Below, piece by piece: positions 42,701-51,144 of a stretch of DNA of 64,000 bases (position 1 is its first letter; every line of letters starts with the position of its first letter). The notes beneath the pieces were generated by a model that was not told where the DNA came from, ran no database searches, and saw nothing but the letters and a program-made list of their open reading frames with translations. The stretch comes from JBGSTR01 sp963707135. GTDB lineage: Bacteria; Pseudomonadota; Gammaproteobacteria; Chromatiales; Chromatiaceae. The translations under genes and the position numbers were made by a program. The DNA is taken from contig CAVPOY010000001.1 of NCBI GenBank assembly GCA_963707135.1, forward strand, positions 124,001 to 188,000, written 5' to 3'.

Positions 42701-43206
42701 ACGTCGTCACCCAAAGACTGCGAGAAAACGCGGGCCACGGCCGCCTCCAGTCGACGCACCTCGTCGATCGGATCGGACTCGGTAGCGAGCACATGCACCT
42801 CGACCCGGTCGCCGTCCAGGTCAGCCGCCAGCGTTCCGGGCAGCAGGTTCATGCAGCCCATGAAGAAGACCCGAGCGGAAGGGCCTTCGAGCCGAGTGCG
42901 ATACTGGAGGAAATCCGGTTGCACCTGCAGTCTGGGTCCTAGTGTCCGCCGGGCGACGTCGACTCCGCCGCGCAATGACTCTACCAAGAAAAAGGGGACA
43001 AACCGAACTAGGCCCAATCCGGAAAACCTGACCCCAGCGCCAATGCCGAGCCGGGTCGCCGCTCTGGCCGCGACCAATACGCTCGGTACGCCGATGACCC
43101 AGGACGAGGCCTCACCGTCGGAGATCACCCACCATAGGACCGCGCAGATGGCGACCGCACCGATACTCAGCGCCGGTGCAGATGTCGGGGATGCGCCACT
43201 GGCCAT
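42697..43206 (-). CDS. mnhE: Antiporter subunit E (MnhE/MrpE)
   Basis: A 169-residue protein with two or three TM segments near the N-terminus and the conserved cytoplasmic part MGCMNLLPGTLAADLDGDRVEVHVL, which contains the MnhE motif around PGT and DLDGD. It is the first gene of the operon, and the promoter should lie in 43207-43330. The order E-F-G then (AB)-C-D is a family-level match to the antiporter module of Mbh/Mbx-type complexes, not to the A-B-C-D-E-F-G order of Mrp. Confidence 0.9.
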   Translation of the reverse strand: MASGASPTSAPALSIGAVAICAVLWWVISDGEASSWVIGVPSVLVAARAATRLGIGAGVRFSGLGLVRFVPFFLVESLRGGVDVARRTLGPRLQVQPDFLQYRTRLEGPSARVFFMGCMNLLPGTLAADLDGDRVEVHVLATESDPIDEVRRLEAAVARVFSQSLGDDV

Positions 43207-43543
43207 GTTCTGCTCCGCTCCGGGGGTTCGAAAAAACCGCGACCGCCGGGGATATTGTCACGTGGACGAGCGTTCGGATATAGGGCCGTGGCCCTCCAGG
43301 AAAATGCCCATGGTAGGGCAAGCACCAAATTCAGGGATCCAAGGATCACGCCCCGCGGTGCGTCCCGCGTCCGAAGGTCTGATAGATCAGGCAATCGATC
43401 GATGGCGACTGGCCCTTGTTAGTCACGGCCTACGCGCGCGGGCGCCGGGGCGTGGTTAAGCGTTTGCCCGCGAGCCCCGATACGATCAAAATGCTCGGTT
43501 TAGGCGAAAATCGACCATGCCAAGACCGACCGGAGACCGACCG
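43207..43543. other. 337-base intergenic region between mnhE and the aldolase gene
   Basis: The two genes diverge, so both promoters should be here. No strong consensus promoter, repeat or small gene stands out. An ATG at 43517 is an alternative start for the aldolase gene. Confidence 0.4.
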
Positions 43544-44527
43544 ATGTCCGACAAGGCCCCCTGGATAACCTACCGGCCAGAACTCAAGGTGCTCGACTGC
43601 ACGATTCGGGACGGCGGGCTCATCAACGCCCACCGGCTGAGCGACGAGTTCGTCGGCGCCGTCTACCGGGCGTGCGTGGACGCGGGCATCGACTACATGG
43701 AGATCGGATACAAGAACTCGAAGCGGGTGTTCCCGAAGGAGAAGTTCGGTCCCTGGCGTCACTGTGACGAGGAGGATATCCGCCGGGTCGTCGGGGATCA
43801 CGACTCCCAGGCGACGGGCCTCAAGCTCGCGGCGATGGCCGACGCCGGCAAGAGCGACTGGGAGACGGACCTGGTCCCGGCCTCAGACAGCCCGCTCGAC
43901 ATGATCCGTGTCGCGTTCTATGCGCACCAGGTCTCCGAGGCGGTCGACATGATCCGCCACGCCGACGGCCTCGGCTACGAGACGACGGCGAACCTGATGG
44001 CGGTATCCAACATCACCGAAACCGAGATCGACACCGTCCTGGAGGCGATCGCCGAGACGCCGGCGAGCACCATGGTCATCGTCGACAGCTTCGGCTATCT
44101 GTACCGCGAGCAGATCGACCGCCTCTACAACAAGTACGCGACGGCGCTGGAGGGCACGGGCAAGGACATCGGCATCCATGCCCACAACAACCTCCAGCTC
44201 GCGTTCGCGAACACCATCGAGGCCATCATCCTCGGCTGCAACCGCGTCGACTCGACCATCTACGGCTTCGGCCGGGGTGCCGGAAACTGCCATACGGAGC
44301 TCCTGCTGGGTTTCTTGAGGAACCCGAAGTTCGACGTGCGTCCGATCATCGACGTGATCCAGAACCACATGCTGCCGCTGCGCCGGGAGATCGAATGGGG
44401 CCCACTGGTCCCCTATAACATCACCGGGCAGCTTAACCAGCACCCGCGCGCCGCCATCGAGTGGCGTGCCGGGGACACCCCAGACGACTTCCTGGCCTTC
44501 TACGATCGGGTCGTCGCCGAGATCTGA
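43544..44527 (+). CDS. DRE-TIM metallolyase / HMGL-like aldolase
   Basis: A 327-residue TIM-barrel protein. The ATG at 43544 has GGAGA 7 bases upstream; an ATG 27 bases earlier has none. The DRE-TIM superfamily motif at the start is VLDCTIRDGGLINAHRL (RDG with catalytic Arg-Asp), and the C-terminal metal ligands are in DIGIHAHNNLQLAFANTIEA (HxHN). Similar proteins include 4-hydroxy-2-oxovalerate aldolases and HMG-CoA lyases, but this one has its own pattern (MEIGYKNSKRVFPKEKFGPW) and is shorter. The substrate is not known. It is followed 94 bases later by rluB. Confidence 0.85.
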   Translation: MSDKAPWITYRPELKVLDCTIRDGGLINAHRLSDEFVGAVYRACVDAGIDYMEIGYKNSKRVFPKEKFGPWRHCDEEDIRRVVGDHDSQATGLKLAAMADAGKSDWETDLVPASDSPLDMIRVAFYAHQVSEAVDMIRHADGLGYETTANLMAVSNITETEIDTVLEAIAETPASTMVIVDSFGYLYREQIDRLYNKYATALEGTGKDIGIHAHNNLQLAFANTIEAIILGCNRVDSTIYGFGRGAGNCHTELLLGFLRNPKFDVRPIIDVIQNHMLPLRREIEWGPLVPYNITGQLNQHPRAAIEWRAGDTPDDFLAFYDRVVAEI

Positions 44528-44621
44528 GCGCCGGGTCGCTCGTGGCCGGTGGTCTGTTGCGCCGGCCTGAAACAAGTCACGAGCCCCGGTCTGCGTCCAC
44601 CGAATTCGGAGCGATTCCCCC

Positions 44622-45518
44622 ATGCGCCCAGGACGCCCTCCCGGCAACCGCCGCGCCTCGCGTTCGGCCGCCCCGCTGGACGAGGAGCCGCAGCGCCTGC
44701 AAAAGGTGTTGGCCGAGGCGGGGCTCGGGTCGCGCCGTCAGATAGAAGCCTGGATCAGCGAGGGCCGGCTGCGCATCAACGGTGAACTTGCCCAACTCGG
44801 TGACCGGGTCACGGGCACCGATCGGATCCGGCTCGATGGCCGTGAGCTAAGACTGCGCCGCCGCCGCGAGCAGCAGGCCGAGGTCATCGCCTATCACAAG
44901 CCCGAGGGCGAACTGGTCACGCGCCGCGACCCCGAGGAGCGTCCGACGGTGTTCCGGCGCCTGCCGCGTCCTAAGGAGGGCCGGTGGATCGCCGTTGGGC
45001 GCCTGGATATCAACACCTCGGGGCTGATCCTGTTCACGACCGACGGTGAGCTGGCAAACCGCCTGATGCACCCCTCGCGAGAGATCGAGCGCGAGTATGC
45101 GGTGCGCATCCTCGGCGAGGTGCCGCCGGACGCATTGGAGCGTCTCAGCGCGGGTATCGAGCTGGACGACGGGCTGGCGCGTTTCGACGCCATCTCGGAG
45201 CGCGGCGGGTCGGGGGCCAACCGCTGGTTCCACGTGGTGCTGCGCGAGGGCCGCAATCGGGAGGTGCGCCGGCTCTGGGAGGCGGCCGGTTGCCGGGTCA
45301 GCCGCTTGATCCGGGTGCGTTACGGCAACGTCGAGCTCGGCCGGCGCCTGTTCCCGGGCAGCTGGCGCCCATTGACCGATGAGGAGCGGACGGCGCTGAT
45401 GGGACTCGCCGGGATCGCTACGGATCGGCCCAAGCGGCCAGGACCCGGGCAGCCGGGCCGGAAGACATTCGGGGCGCCCTACGGCGGCGGGCCGGGCAAA
45501 GGGCGGCAGCGCCGGTAG
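44622..45518 (+). CDS. rluB: 23S rRNA pseudouridine 2605 synthase
   Basis: Isomerises U2605 of 23S rRNA. The 298-residue protein has an N-terminal S4 domain (LQKVLAEAGLGSRRQIEAWIS). The RsuA-type catalytic domain has the active-site Asp in VGRLDINTSGLILFTTDGEL. Later conserved motifs are EREYAVRILGE, REGRNREVRRLWEAAGC and VSRLIRVRYGNVEL. The Gly/Arg-rich C-terminal tail is common in RluB. It usually follows scpB in gammaproteobacteria; here it is 14 kb away and convergent with a DEAD-box helicase. Confidence 0.95.
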   Translation: MRPGRPPGNRRASRSAAPLDEEPQRLQKVLAEAGLGSRRQIEAWISEGRLRINGELAQLGDRVTGTDRIRLDGRELRLRRRREQQAEVIAYHKPEGELVTRRDPEERPTVFRRLPRPKEGRWIAVGRLDINTSGLILFTTDGELANRLMHPSREIEREYAVRILGEVPPDALERLSAGIELDDGLARFDAISERGGSGANRWFHVVLREGRNREVRRLWEAAGCRVSRLIRVRYGNVELGRRLFPGSWRPLTDEERTALMGLAGIATDRPKRPGPGQPGRKTFGAPYGGGPGKGRQRR

Positions 45519-45529
45519 CTTCCGACGGT

Positions 45530-46846
45530 TCAGGCCTTCTTTGGCGGTGCGAATCCGGACTCGGTGCCCGCCCGCGTCGTAGGTTTGCGCCGTTTCCCGA
45601 TGTTCTTGCGGTCTCGCGCCCGGTCTTTCACCCGGGCCGCAAGCTGCTTCGCCGGGGGGTTCTTCTCCTTGCCCGGTCCCTTGCGCTTCGGCTTGCCCTG
45701 AAAACTGGCCTTTAACCCCTCGATAGAACGGGATCTCAGGCTCAGGCCAAGGTATCGGGCTATGCCCTCCATCCGGTTCCATTCGGGAGGGCCGACCAGC
45801 GACACGGCGACCCCCTGCTCACCGGCCCGGCCCGTGCGTCCGGTCCGGTGCAGGTAGTCGTCCCCGCTGCGGGGGACATCGAGGTTGATCACCAGGTCGA
45901 TGCCGGGGACGTCGAGCCCGCGCGCCGCCAGATCGGTGGCCACCAGGATCTTGATCTGCCCGCCGTGGAGCAGCCCCATGACCCGGTTGCGCTCCCGCTG
46001 GTCGAGCTCGCCGTGCAGCACCCCGGTGCGCAGCTGCCGGCCTACCAGAGTGGGACCGAGGGCCACGGCGCGTCCCCGGGTGTTGGTGAATACCAGCGCC
46101 TTCGTATAGGTCTCGTGCTCCAGCAGCCAGATCAGCAGCCGCTCCTTGTGCGCCGGGTCGTCGCAGAGCACGATCTGGTGCTCGATGTCCGGGTGCGGCT
46201 CGCGCACCGGGTCCACCAGCAGGACGCTCGGATTCCGCAGCAGTGGGTCGGTGATCCGGCTCAGACCCCGGTGATGCAGGGTCGCCGAAAACAGCAGTGA
46301 CTGACGGGCCGTTGGACTGTGGCCGATTATGGTCAGCACGTCCTCGGCGAAGCCCATGTCGAGCATCCGGTCGGCCTCGTCGAGGACCAGGACCTCCAGG
46401 TCTGCGAGCCGTGCCTCGCCGTCGCCCAGGTGCTCGAGCAGACGACCCGGCGTCGCGACCAGGATATCGGGGTTCTTGCGCAGCGCCGCGATCTGCCGCG
46501 TCTTCGGCTCGCCGCCGACGATCACCCCGAGCGTCAGCCGGGTGTAGCTACCCAGGCGAATGAAGTGGTCCCGGATCTGGCGGGCCAGCTCCCGCGTCGG
46601 CACCAGGATCAAGCCCCGGGTGCCGCCGTCGGGCGCCGCGCGGGCGTCCAAAAACCGCTGCATCATCGGCAGCAGGAAGGCGGCGGTCTTCCCGGAGCCG
46701 GTCGCGGCCGAGACCAGCAGGTCAGCGCCCTCGAGCGCGAGCGGGATAACCCGCTCCTGGACCGGTGTCGGGGTCTCATAACCCTCGCGGTCGATCCCCC
46801 GCATCAGTGCGTCGCAGAGGAGGTAATCGGCGAAGCCTCCGTTCAT
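45530..46846 (-). CDS. DEAD-box ATP-dependent RNA helicase
   Basis: A 438-residue helicase with all core motifs: Q motif GYETPTPVQERVIP, Walker A AATGSGKTAAFLLP, PTRELARQI, TPGRLLEHL, DEAD box VLDEADRMLDMGF, SAT in LLFSATLH, and the C-terminal ARGLDVPG and HRTGRAGEQG. A basic C-terminal tail (KPKRKGPGKEKNPPAKQ) is typical of RhlE/SrmB-type helicases in ribosome assembly or RNA decay. The subfamily is not settled. It is convergent with rluB, 11 bases apart. Confidence 0.93.
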   Translation of the reverse strand: MNGGFADYLLCDALMRGIDREGYETPTPVQERVIPLALEGADLLVSAATGSGKTAAFLLPMMQRFLDARAAPDGGTRGLILVPTRELARQIRDHFIRLGSYTRLTLGVIVGGEPKTRQIAALRKNPDILVATPGRLLEHLGDGEARLADLEVLVLDEADRMLDMGFAEDVLTIIGHSPTARQSLLFSATLHHRGLSRITDPLLRNPSVLLVDPVREPHPDIEHQIVLCDDPAHKERLLIWLLEHETYTKALVFTNTRGRAVALGPTLVGRQLRTGVLHGELDQRERNRVMGLLHGGQIKILVATDLAARGLDVPGIDLVINLDVPRSGDDYLHRTGRTGRAGEQGVAVSLVGPPEWNRMEGIARYLGLSLRSRSIEGLKASFQGKPKRKGPGKEKNPPAKQLAARVKDRARDRKNIGKRRKPTTRAGTESGFAPPKKA

Positions 46847-46885
46847 GGCTGAGACGCCTGGCGGAAGCGGGCGGCCATCGATGCG

Positions 46886-47779
46886 TCAATCCGTGCCCGG
46901 CGCGGGCTTGTTGAACCCGGCTTCGATCCACTTACGCAACCGGTTCGAATCGCCCACGGGCGTGAGCTTGCCGTCGGAGTCGAGCAGGACGATATAGAGC
47001 CGTCGGCCGGAGATCTCCGCCTGCATCACGAGACAGTGCCCGGCCTCGTTGATGTAGCCCGTCTTGCTGAGCTCGACCCGCCACTGATCGTTCTTCACCA
47101 GCGGGTTCGTGTTGCGGTATTCCAGCGGACCGCGTTCGCCATACGGGTGCACGACGAGCGAGGTGCGCGTCGTGGCCTCCCGGATCAGCGGATAGCCCGA
47201 GGCGGCCCGCAGCAGGGCCAGCAGGTCCTCCGCGCTGGAGCGGTTGCCGCCGTCGAGCCCGGTCGGGTCCGCGTAACGGGTGCTGGCCATGCCGAGCGAC
47301 TCGGCCTTGCGATTCATCGCCCGGACGAACCCCGGGGTCCCGTCGGAGAAGGTGGTGCGACCCAGCGCCGCCGCCGCCCGGTTGTCCGACGACATCAGCG
47401 CGACGGTCAGCATCTCCCGACGGGAGAGACGAGCCTCACCGCAGCGCAGCCGGGATCGGCTGTAACGCATGCGGTCGCGATCCTGGTCGAGGATCGGGAT
47501 GGTCTCATCGAGCGCCGCGCCCGAATCCAGAACGACCATTGCGGTCATCAGCTTGGTCACCGACGCGATCGGCTTCACCCGTGTCGGGTTTTTGGAGTAG
47601 AGCCGGGTCCCATTCTCGTCGACCACCAAAGCGGCCGCTGAGCGGATCTCCGGCGTATAGGCCGCGGGTCGGGATTGCCGCTGGGTCTCCTCCGCGGAGG
47701 ATTGCGCCAAGATGCTTAGGCTGGCGACCGCCAGAACAAGCGCCAGAATCCGTGGGTTTGTCCATCCAGTCAGTGACAT
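46886..47779 (-). CDS. pbpG: D-alanyl-D-alanine endopeptidase (penicillin-binding protein 7 type)
   Basis: A periplasmic low-molecular-mass PBP (S11) that cuts peptidoglycan cross-links. The ATG at 47779 is preceded by GGAG and starts a signal peptide (ILALVLAVASLSILAQSSAEE). The catalytic motifs are SVTK in KPIASVTKLMTAMVVLDSG, SDN in LMSSDNRAAAALGRT and KTG in ELSKTGYINEAGHCLV. At 297 residues it is the normal PbpG length. A longer open frame adds eight residues without support. Confidence 0.93.
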   Translation of the reverse strand: MSLTGWTNPRILALVLAVASLSILAQSSAEETQRQSRPAAYTPEIRSAAALVVDENGTRLYSKNPTRVKPIASVTKLMTAMVVLDSGAALDETIPILDQDRDRMRYSRSRLRCGEARLSRREMLTVALMSSDNRAAAALGRTTFSDGTPGFVRAMNRKAESLGMASTRYADPTGLDGGNRSSAEDLLALLRAASGYPLIREATTRTSLVVHPYGERGPLEYRNTNPLVKNDQWRVELSKTGYINEAGHCLVMQAEISGRRLYIVLLDSDGKLTPVGDSNRLRKWIEAGFNKPAPGTD

Positions 47780-47894
47780 AAAACGGCGCTCCGTGAGGGC
47801 CATGAGGTCAGGGTGGCGCGAACCGCGATCTCGGTTCGCGAGGGGCGGTCGAACCTAGGGCCGATATCCAGCGCCCGCGTGCCTGGAAGCCCCT

Positions 47895-49187
47895 CTAGAA
47901 GCTCGTCGGCCGCGGCTCGCCGGTCAGAATACCTTCCTCGCCCTCGCTCTTGGCGATGATCACGGCGCCGCAGGAGTCGCTGAAGACGTTGACCGCGGTG
48001 CGCATCATATCGAGGACGCGGTCCACGGCCAGGATCAGGCCGATGCCTTCGAGCGGGAGTCCGACCGCGCCCAGGATGATCGCGATCGCGACCAGGCTCG
48101 CGGCCGGGATGCCCGCGACCCCGATCGAGGTCAGCAGCGCCAGAATGACTATCGTGAGCTGGGTAGAGACGCTGAGCTCGATCCCGTAGGCCTGGGCGAT
48201 GAACAATGCGGCTACGCACTCGTAGAGCGCGGTTCCGTCCATGTTCACGGTGGCCCCGAGCGGCAGCACGAAGCTGGTCGTGCTGTTCGATACGCCCGCG
48301 TTTTTCTCGACGCACTCCATGGTGATCGGCAGGGTCGCTGACGAGGACGCGGTGGAGAACGCGGTCAGAAGCGCGGCGCCCATGGCCTGATAGTGCCGTA
48401 GGGGGCTCACGCCGCCGACGAAGTAGAGCAGCAACGGAAGCGTAACCAGAAAGTGGATCCCGAGCGCCAGCAGCACCGTGAAGAAGAACAGGGCGAGCGG
48501 CCCGAAGGCCTCCATGCCAGTGCTGGCCACCGTCTTTGAGACCAATGCGAAGACGCCCAGCGGCGCGAAGCGCATGATCAGATCGGTGATCCGCATCATG
48601 ATCTCGAACATGCCCTGCCAGAAATTGAACTGGGCCTCGGCGTAGGCCTCCTCGATGCGGGTCAGGAAGAAGCCGTAGAGCAGGGAGAAGAAGATCAGAC
48701 CGAGCATTTGCCCGGTGCTGGCCGCTTCGACCACGTTGGTCGGGATCATGCGCAGGAAGATGTCGACCACATCGCCGGCGCCCTTGCCGCCGATCGTCTC
48801 TTGCAACCCGGCCGCGTCGGCGCTGAAGCCAAAGACGTCCCTTGGATCCCCATCGACGACGCCGGGTTGGATTAGATTCACCACCAGGAGTCCGACCAGG
48901 ATCGCGAACAGGCTGGTTGTGGCATAGTAGCCGAGTGTCTTGCCGCCGAGCCGGCCCAGGTTCTCGGAACCGCCGACACCGGCGATGCCGACGATGATGG
49001 AGGATACGATCAGCGGCACGATCAGCATCTTCAGGGCGTTGAGGAACAGTTTGCCCACGAAGTCGAAGATGGAGTAGAAGGTGACCCCGAAGATTGCGCC
49101 GTCCGTACCGACCAGCAGACCGACGACGACGGCCAGCGCGAGCGCAATCAGGATCTGCCAATGAAGCTTGAGCTTGAACACGGACAT
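47895..49187 (-). CDS. Dicarboxylate/amino acid:cation symporter (GltP/DctA family)
   Basis: A 430-residue secondary transporter of the DAACS family. Motifs include NALKMLIVPLIVSSIIVGIAG, SSSATLPITMECVEKNAGVSN (HP1-like), LPLGATVNMDGTALYECVAALFIAQ (NMDGT) and the HP2-type VAGIPAASLVAIAIILGAVGLP. The last segment with DRVLDMMRTAVNVFSDSCGA has the substrate-carboxylate Asp/Arg. It imports dicarboxylates or acidic amino acids with Na+ or H+. Specificity cannot be told here. Confidence 0.93.
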   Translation of the reverse strand: MSVFKLKLHWQILIALALAVVVGLLVGTDGAIFGVTFYSIFDFVGKLFLNALKMLIVPLIVSSIIVGIAGVGGSENLGRLGGKTLGYYATTSLFAILVGLLVVNLIQPGVVDGDPRDVFGFSADAAGLQETIGGKGAGDVVDIFLRMIPTNVVEAASTGQMLGLIFFSLLYGFFLTRIEEAYAEAQFNFWQGMFEIMMRITDLIMRFAPLGVFALVSKTVASTGMEAFGPLALFFFTVLLALGIHFLVTLPLLLYFVGGVSPLRHYQAMGAALLTAFSTASSSATLPITMECVEKNAGVSNSTTSFVLPLGATVNMDGTALYECVAALFIAQAYGIELSVSTQLTIVILALLTSIGVAGIPAASLVAIAIILGAVGLPLEGIGLILAVDRVLDMMRTAVNVFSDSCGAVIIAKSEGEEGILTGEPRPTSF

Positions 49188-49509
49188 AGATGCCTCCGGG
49201 GTGCTCGCAATACCGGACCGCTGGCACGCTGAGGGCCGCCGGCGCGGCGCGTGTGCGTTGAGGGTCTGGGTCGGCCGGATGATAGCACGGGGTCCGCGCT
49301 GTGCCCCGAATGGTCAGCCGTGTCCCGGGCTTGAGGGCAACGCTGATCTGTTGCGCTTCCGGTCCGGGCCAAGGATGGCCCCGCATCTTCCATGGATGTA
49401 GGGTGTTGAAAATGGAGCGCCGCGAGAGTCGCGCCTCTCGGAGCGCGAGCTGATCAAGTGCCAGGACGGCATTTGAGTCAGCATCACTTCGGAACGCGCC
49501 TAAACGACC
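49188..49509. other. 322-base intergenic region carrying repeat copy 3
   Basis: The two flanking genes diverge. The region contains the long repeat copy (49331-49478). Apart from it I see only GC-rich sequence with GTGTGCGTTGAGGGTCTGGG near 49250, and no clear promoter. Confidence 0.45.
49331..49478. repeat. Intergenic hairpin repeat, copy 3 (longest, degenerate hairpin)
   Basis: GGCAACGC (49336-49343) and GCGCTTCC (49353-49360) form a weaker stem, followed by GGTCCGGGCCAAGGATGGCCCC. The tail GAGCTGATCAAGTGCCAGGACGGC (about 49448-49471) matches that of the 24.2-kb copy at most positions. About 70-80 bases lie between core and tail here and are absent in copy 1, so copy 1 looks like an internal-deletion derivative. 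Confidence 0.65.
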
Positions 49510-49848
49510 ATGCACTATCGAGTCTTCTATCTGTTCGATCGCACCGGCGAGGCCGTCTCGTCGGCGAGCGCCGTCGAGATGAGCGCCCAGGTCATTCGTG
49601 AGCAGCTGCTGCCGCGGTTCCAGACCGAGGACGACTATCTCGGCATCATTGACCAGTGGGACAACACCCTGCAGATCCTACTGGAGCCCCGGGACGAGGT
49701 CCGCTTCTGGGTCGAGCTGCCGGTCGATGCGGCCCGGGCTTCCTACGGGCGGCATATGACCCTGGAGGAGGTTCGGGACTTCATGCGTCGGCTGCCGCAG
49801 GTCTTCGACCGCAAGTCCATACCGGGCCTTGCTTACCGGCCATGGTAG
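49510..49848 (+). CDS. Small uncharacterised protein
   Basis: A 112-residue soluble protein (MHYRVFYLFDRTGEAVSSAS). It has alternating strands and helices, and an acidic middle (EDDYLGIIDQWDNTLQILLE). There is no signal peptide or known motif. It is followed 22 bases later by a membrane protein gene on the same strand, which may be cotranscribed. The function is unknown; codon usage looks normal. Confidence 0.6.
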   Translation: MHYRVFYLFDRTGEAVSSASAVEMSAQVIREQLLPRFQTEDDYLGIIDQWDNTLQILLEPRDEVRFWVELPVDAARASYGRHMTLEEVRDFMRRLPQVFDRKSIPGLAYRPW

Positions 49849-49870
49849 AGCGGGCAGGGACCAGGGGCCG

Positions 49871-50245
49871 TTGAACGATCGGGGCGAAGGCTGGAGCGCG
49901 GATGCGGGCCGCGGCGGGGGAGACGCCGGTCTGAAATCAGTCGCGAGCGGCGTCTATCTGCTGCAGGCGCTTTCGTTCCTGTTCGGCGTGACCTCGATCA
50001 TCGCGGTGGTCATCAACTACCTGAGGATGAACGACGCCCGTGGCAGCTGGGTCGAGTCGCATTTCGTATGGCAGATACGGACCTTCTGGTTCCAGTTCCT
50101 GTGGATCGTCATAGGCTGGGCTACCGCCTTTCTCTTGGTCGGGTTGGTGATCTGGGGGCTGGTCTATCTCTGGACCCTGTATCGCGTGGTCAAGGGCTGG
50201 CTCAATCTGGTAGAGGACAGGCCGATGTACGCCGAGGGGACCTGA
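49871..50245 (+). CDS. DUF4870-like small membrane protein
   Basis: A 124-residue protein from TTG 49871 (AGGGGCCG upstream). The motifs VESHFVWQIRTFWF and WLNLVEDRPM are of the type seen in DUF4870/Tic20-like small membrane proteins. Three TM segments are visible: SGVYLLQALSFLFGVTSIIAVVINY, FLWIVIGWATAFLLVGLVIWGL and a C-terminal amphipathic helix. Family members have no established function. Confidence 0.6.
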   Translation: MNDRGEGWSADAGRGGGDAGLKSVASGVYLLQALSFLFGVTSIIAVVINYLRMNDARGSWVESHFVWQIRTFWFQFLWIVIGWATAFLLVGLVIWGLVYLWTLYRVVKGWLNLVEDRPMYAEGT

Positions 50246-50270
50246 TATCCCGTGGGTCAGAACCCGTGTG

Positions 50271-50888
50271 TCAGGCCAGCACGATGTCGAATCGGGCCGC
50301 CAGCGCGGCGTCCTTTGATTCGCCGGCGACGAAGGGCACCAGCAGCGCTGCCCGCGAGGCCGGATCGGTTACCTGACCGAGCAGCCAGTCGTCGGCGTTC
50401 TCCGGCGCGCCCTGCACGTACATTTGGGTGACCAACGGCTCGTGCCCGGGGGCGCGGATCGCGAAATGGATGTGGGGCGCGCGCCCGGGGTAGGGCACGG
50501 GCTTGATGGTGCGGAATCGATAGCCCCCGTCGGACCCTGTTTCGAACCGGCCATAACCCTGAAAGCCCGGGTCCCTGGCGCGACCGCCTCGATCGCCTCG
50601 ATGCAGGTATCGACCATTCGCGTCGCATTGCCAGATCTCGATCAGCGCGCCGCGAATCGGGTTGCCTTCTCCGTCCAATACGCGGCCGGTCAGATCGGCG
50701 ATCTCGCCCGCGGCGAGCCGGTCCTGTCCCGCGACTCGGACCAGGTCATTGTCGCGGTCCAGCGGCAGGCGGTCGGGGTAGAAGGGCCCGCGGCTCTGGC
50801 GCGGGGTCGGGGACAGGGCCGCGACCACGCCCGCCGACATCAGAAGTGGCGTGGCTGCGGCGGCTCTGAGCAGGCTGCGGCGGTTCAT
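50271..50888 (-). CDS. Secreted intradiol ring-cleavage dioxygenase family protein
   Basis: A 205-residue protein from the ATG at 50888 (GGAG upstream). It begins with a Tat-like NRRSLLRAA signal and a hydrophobic stretch. The catechol-dioxygenase core contains ALIEIWQCDANGRYLHRGD and FQGYGRFETGSDGGYRFRTIKP, with iron ligand tyrosines in GRY and YGRF. The second site GRAPHIHFAIRAPGHEP contributes two His ligands. Secreted members of this family probably act on oxidised aromatic or lignin-like substrates. No other aromatic pathway gene is near. Confidence 0.88.
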   Translation of the reverse strand: MNRRSLLRAAAATPLLMSAGVVAALSPTPRQSRGPFYPDRLPLDRDNDLVRVAGQDRLAAGEIADLTGRVLDGEGNPIRGALIEIWQCDANGRYLHRGDRGGRARDPGFQGYGRFETGSDGGYRFRTIKPVPYPGRAPHIHFAIRAPGHEPLVTQMYVQGAPENADDWLLGQVTDPASRAALLVPFVAGESKDAALAARFDIVLA

Positions 50889-51144
50889 GGGCTTCTCCGG
50901 TAGCGGTAGCGTTCGCGGGAAGGCGTCGGGGTCGCTTCCCTGTAAGTTTTGGGTCAGAGCGGCCACACGAGGGCTGGACGTTACAATCCAATCTGGTGCT
51001 GCTTGCTTGGTCATCAACTGTAAAGTTCACCTCCCGCTGGGCCGGATTCGATCGCCTCCCAGCGGGCATCGCGGGCACGGCCCGTTCCGCGCCTTTTCGA
51101 CCGGCGCGACCTATTAGGACTCAAGCCAGTGGAGGTCCGCTGAC

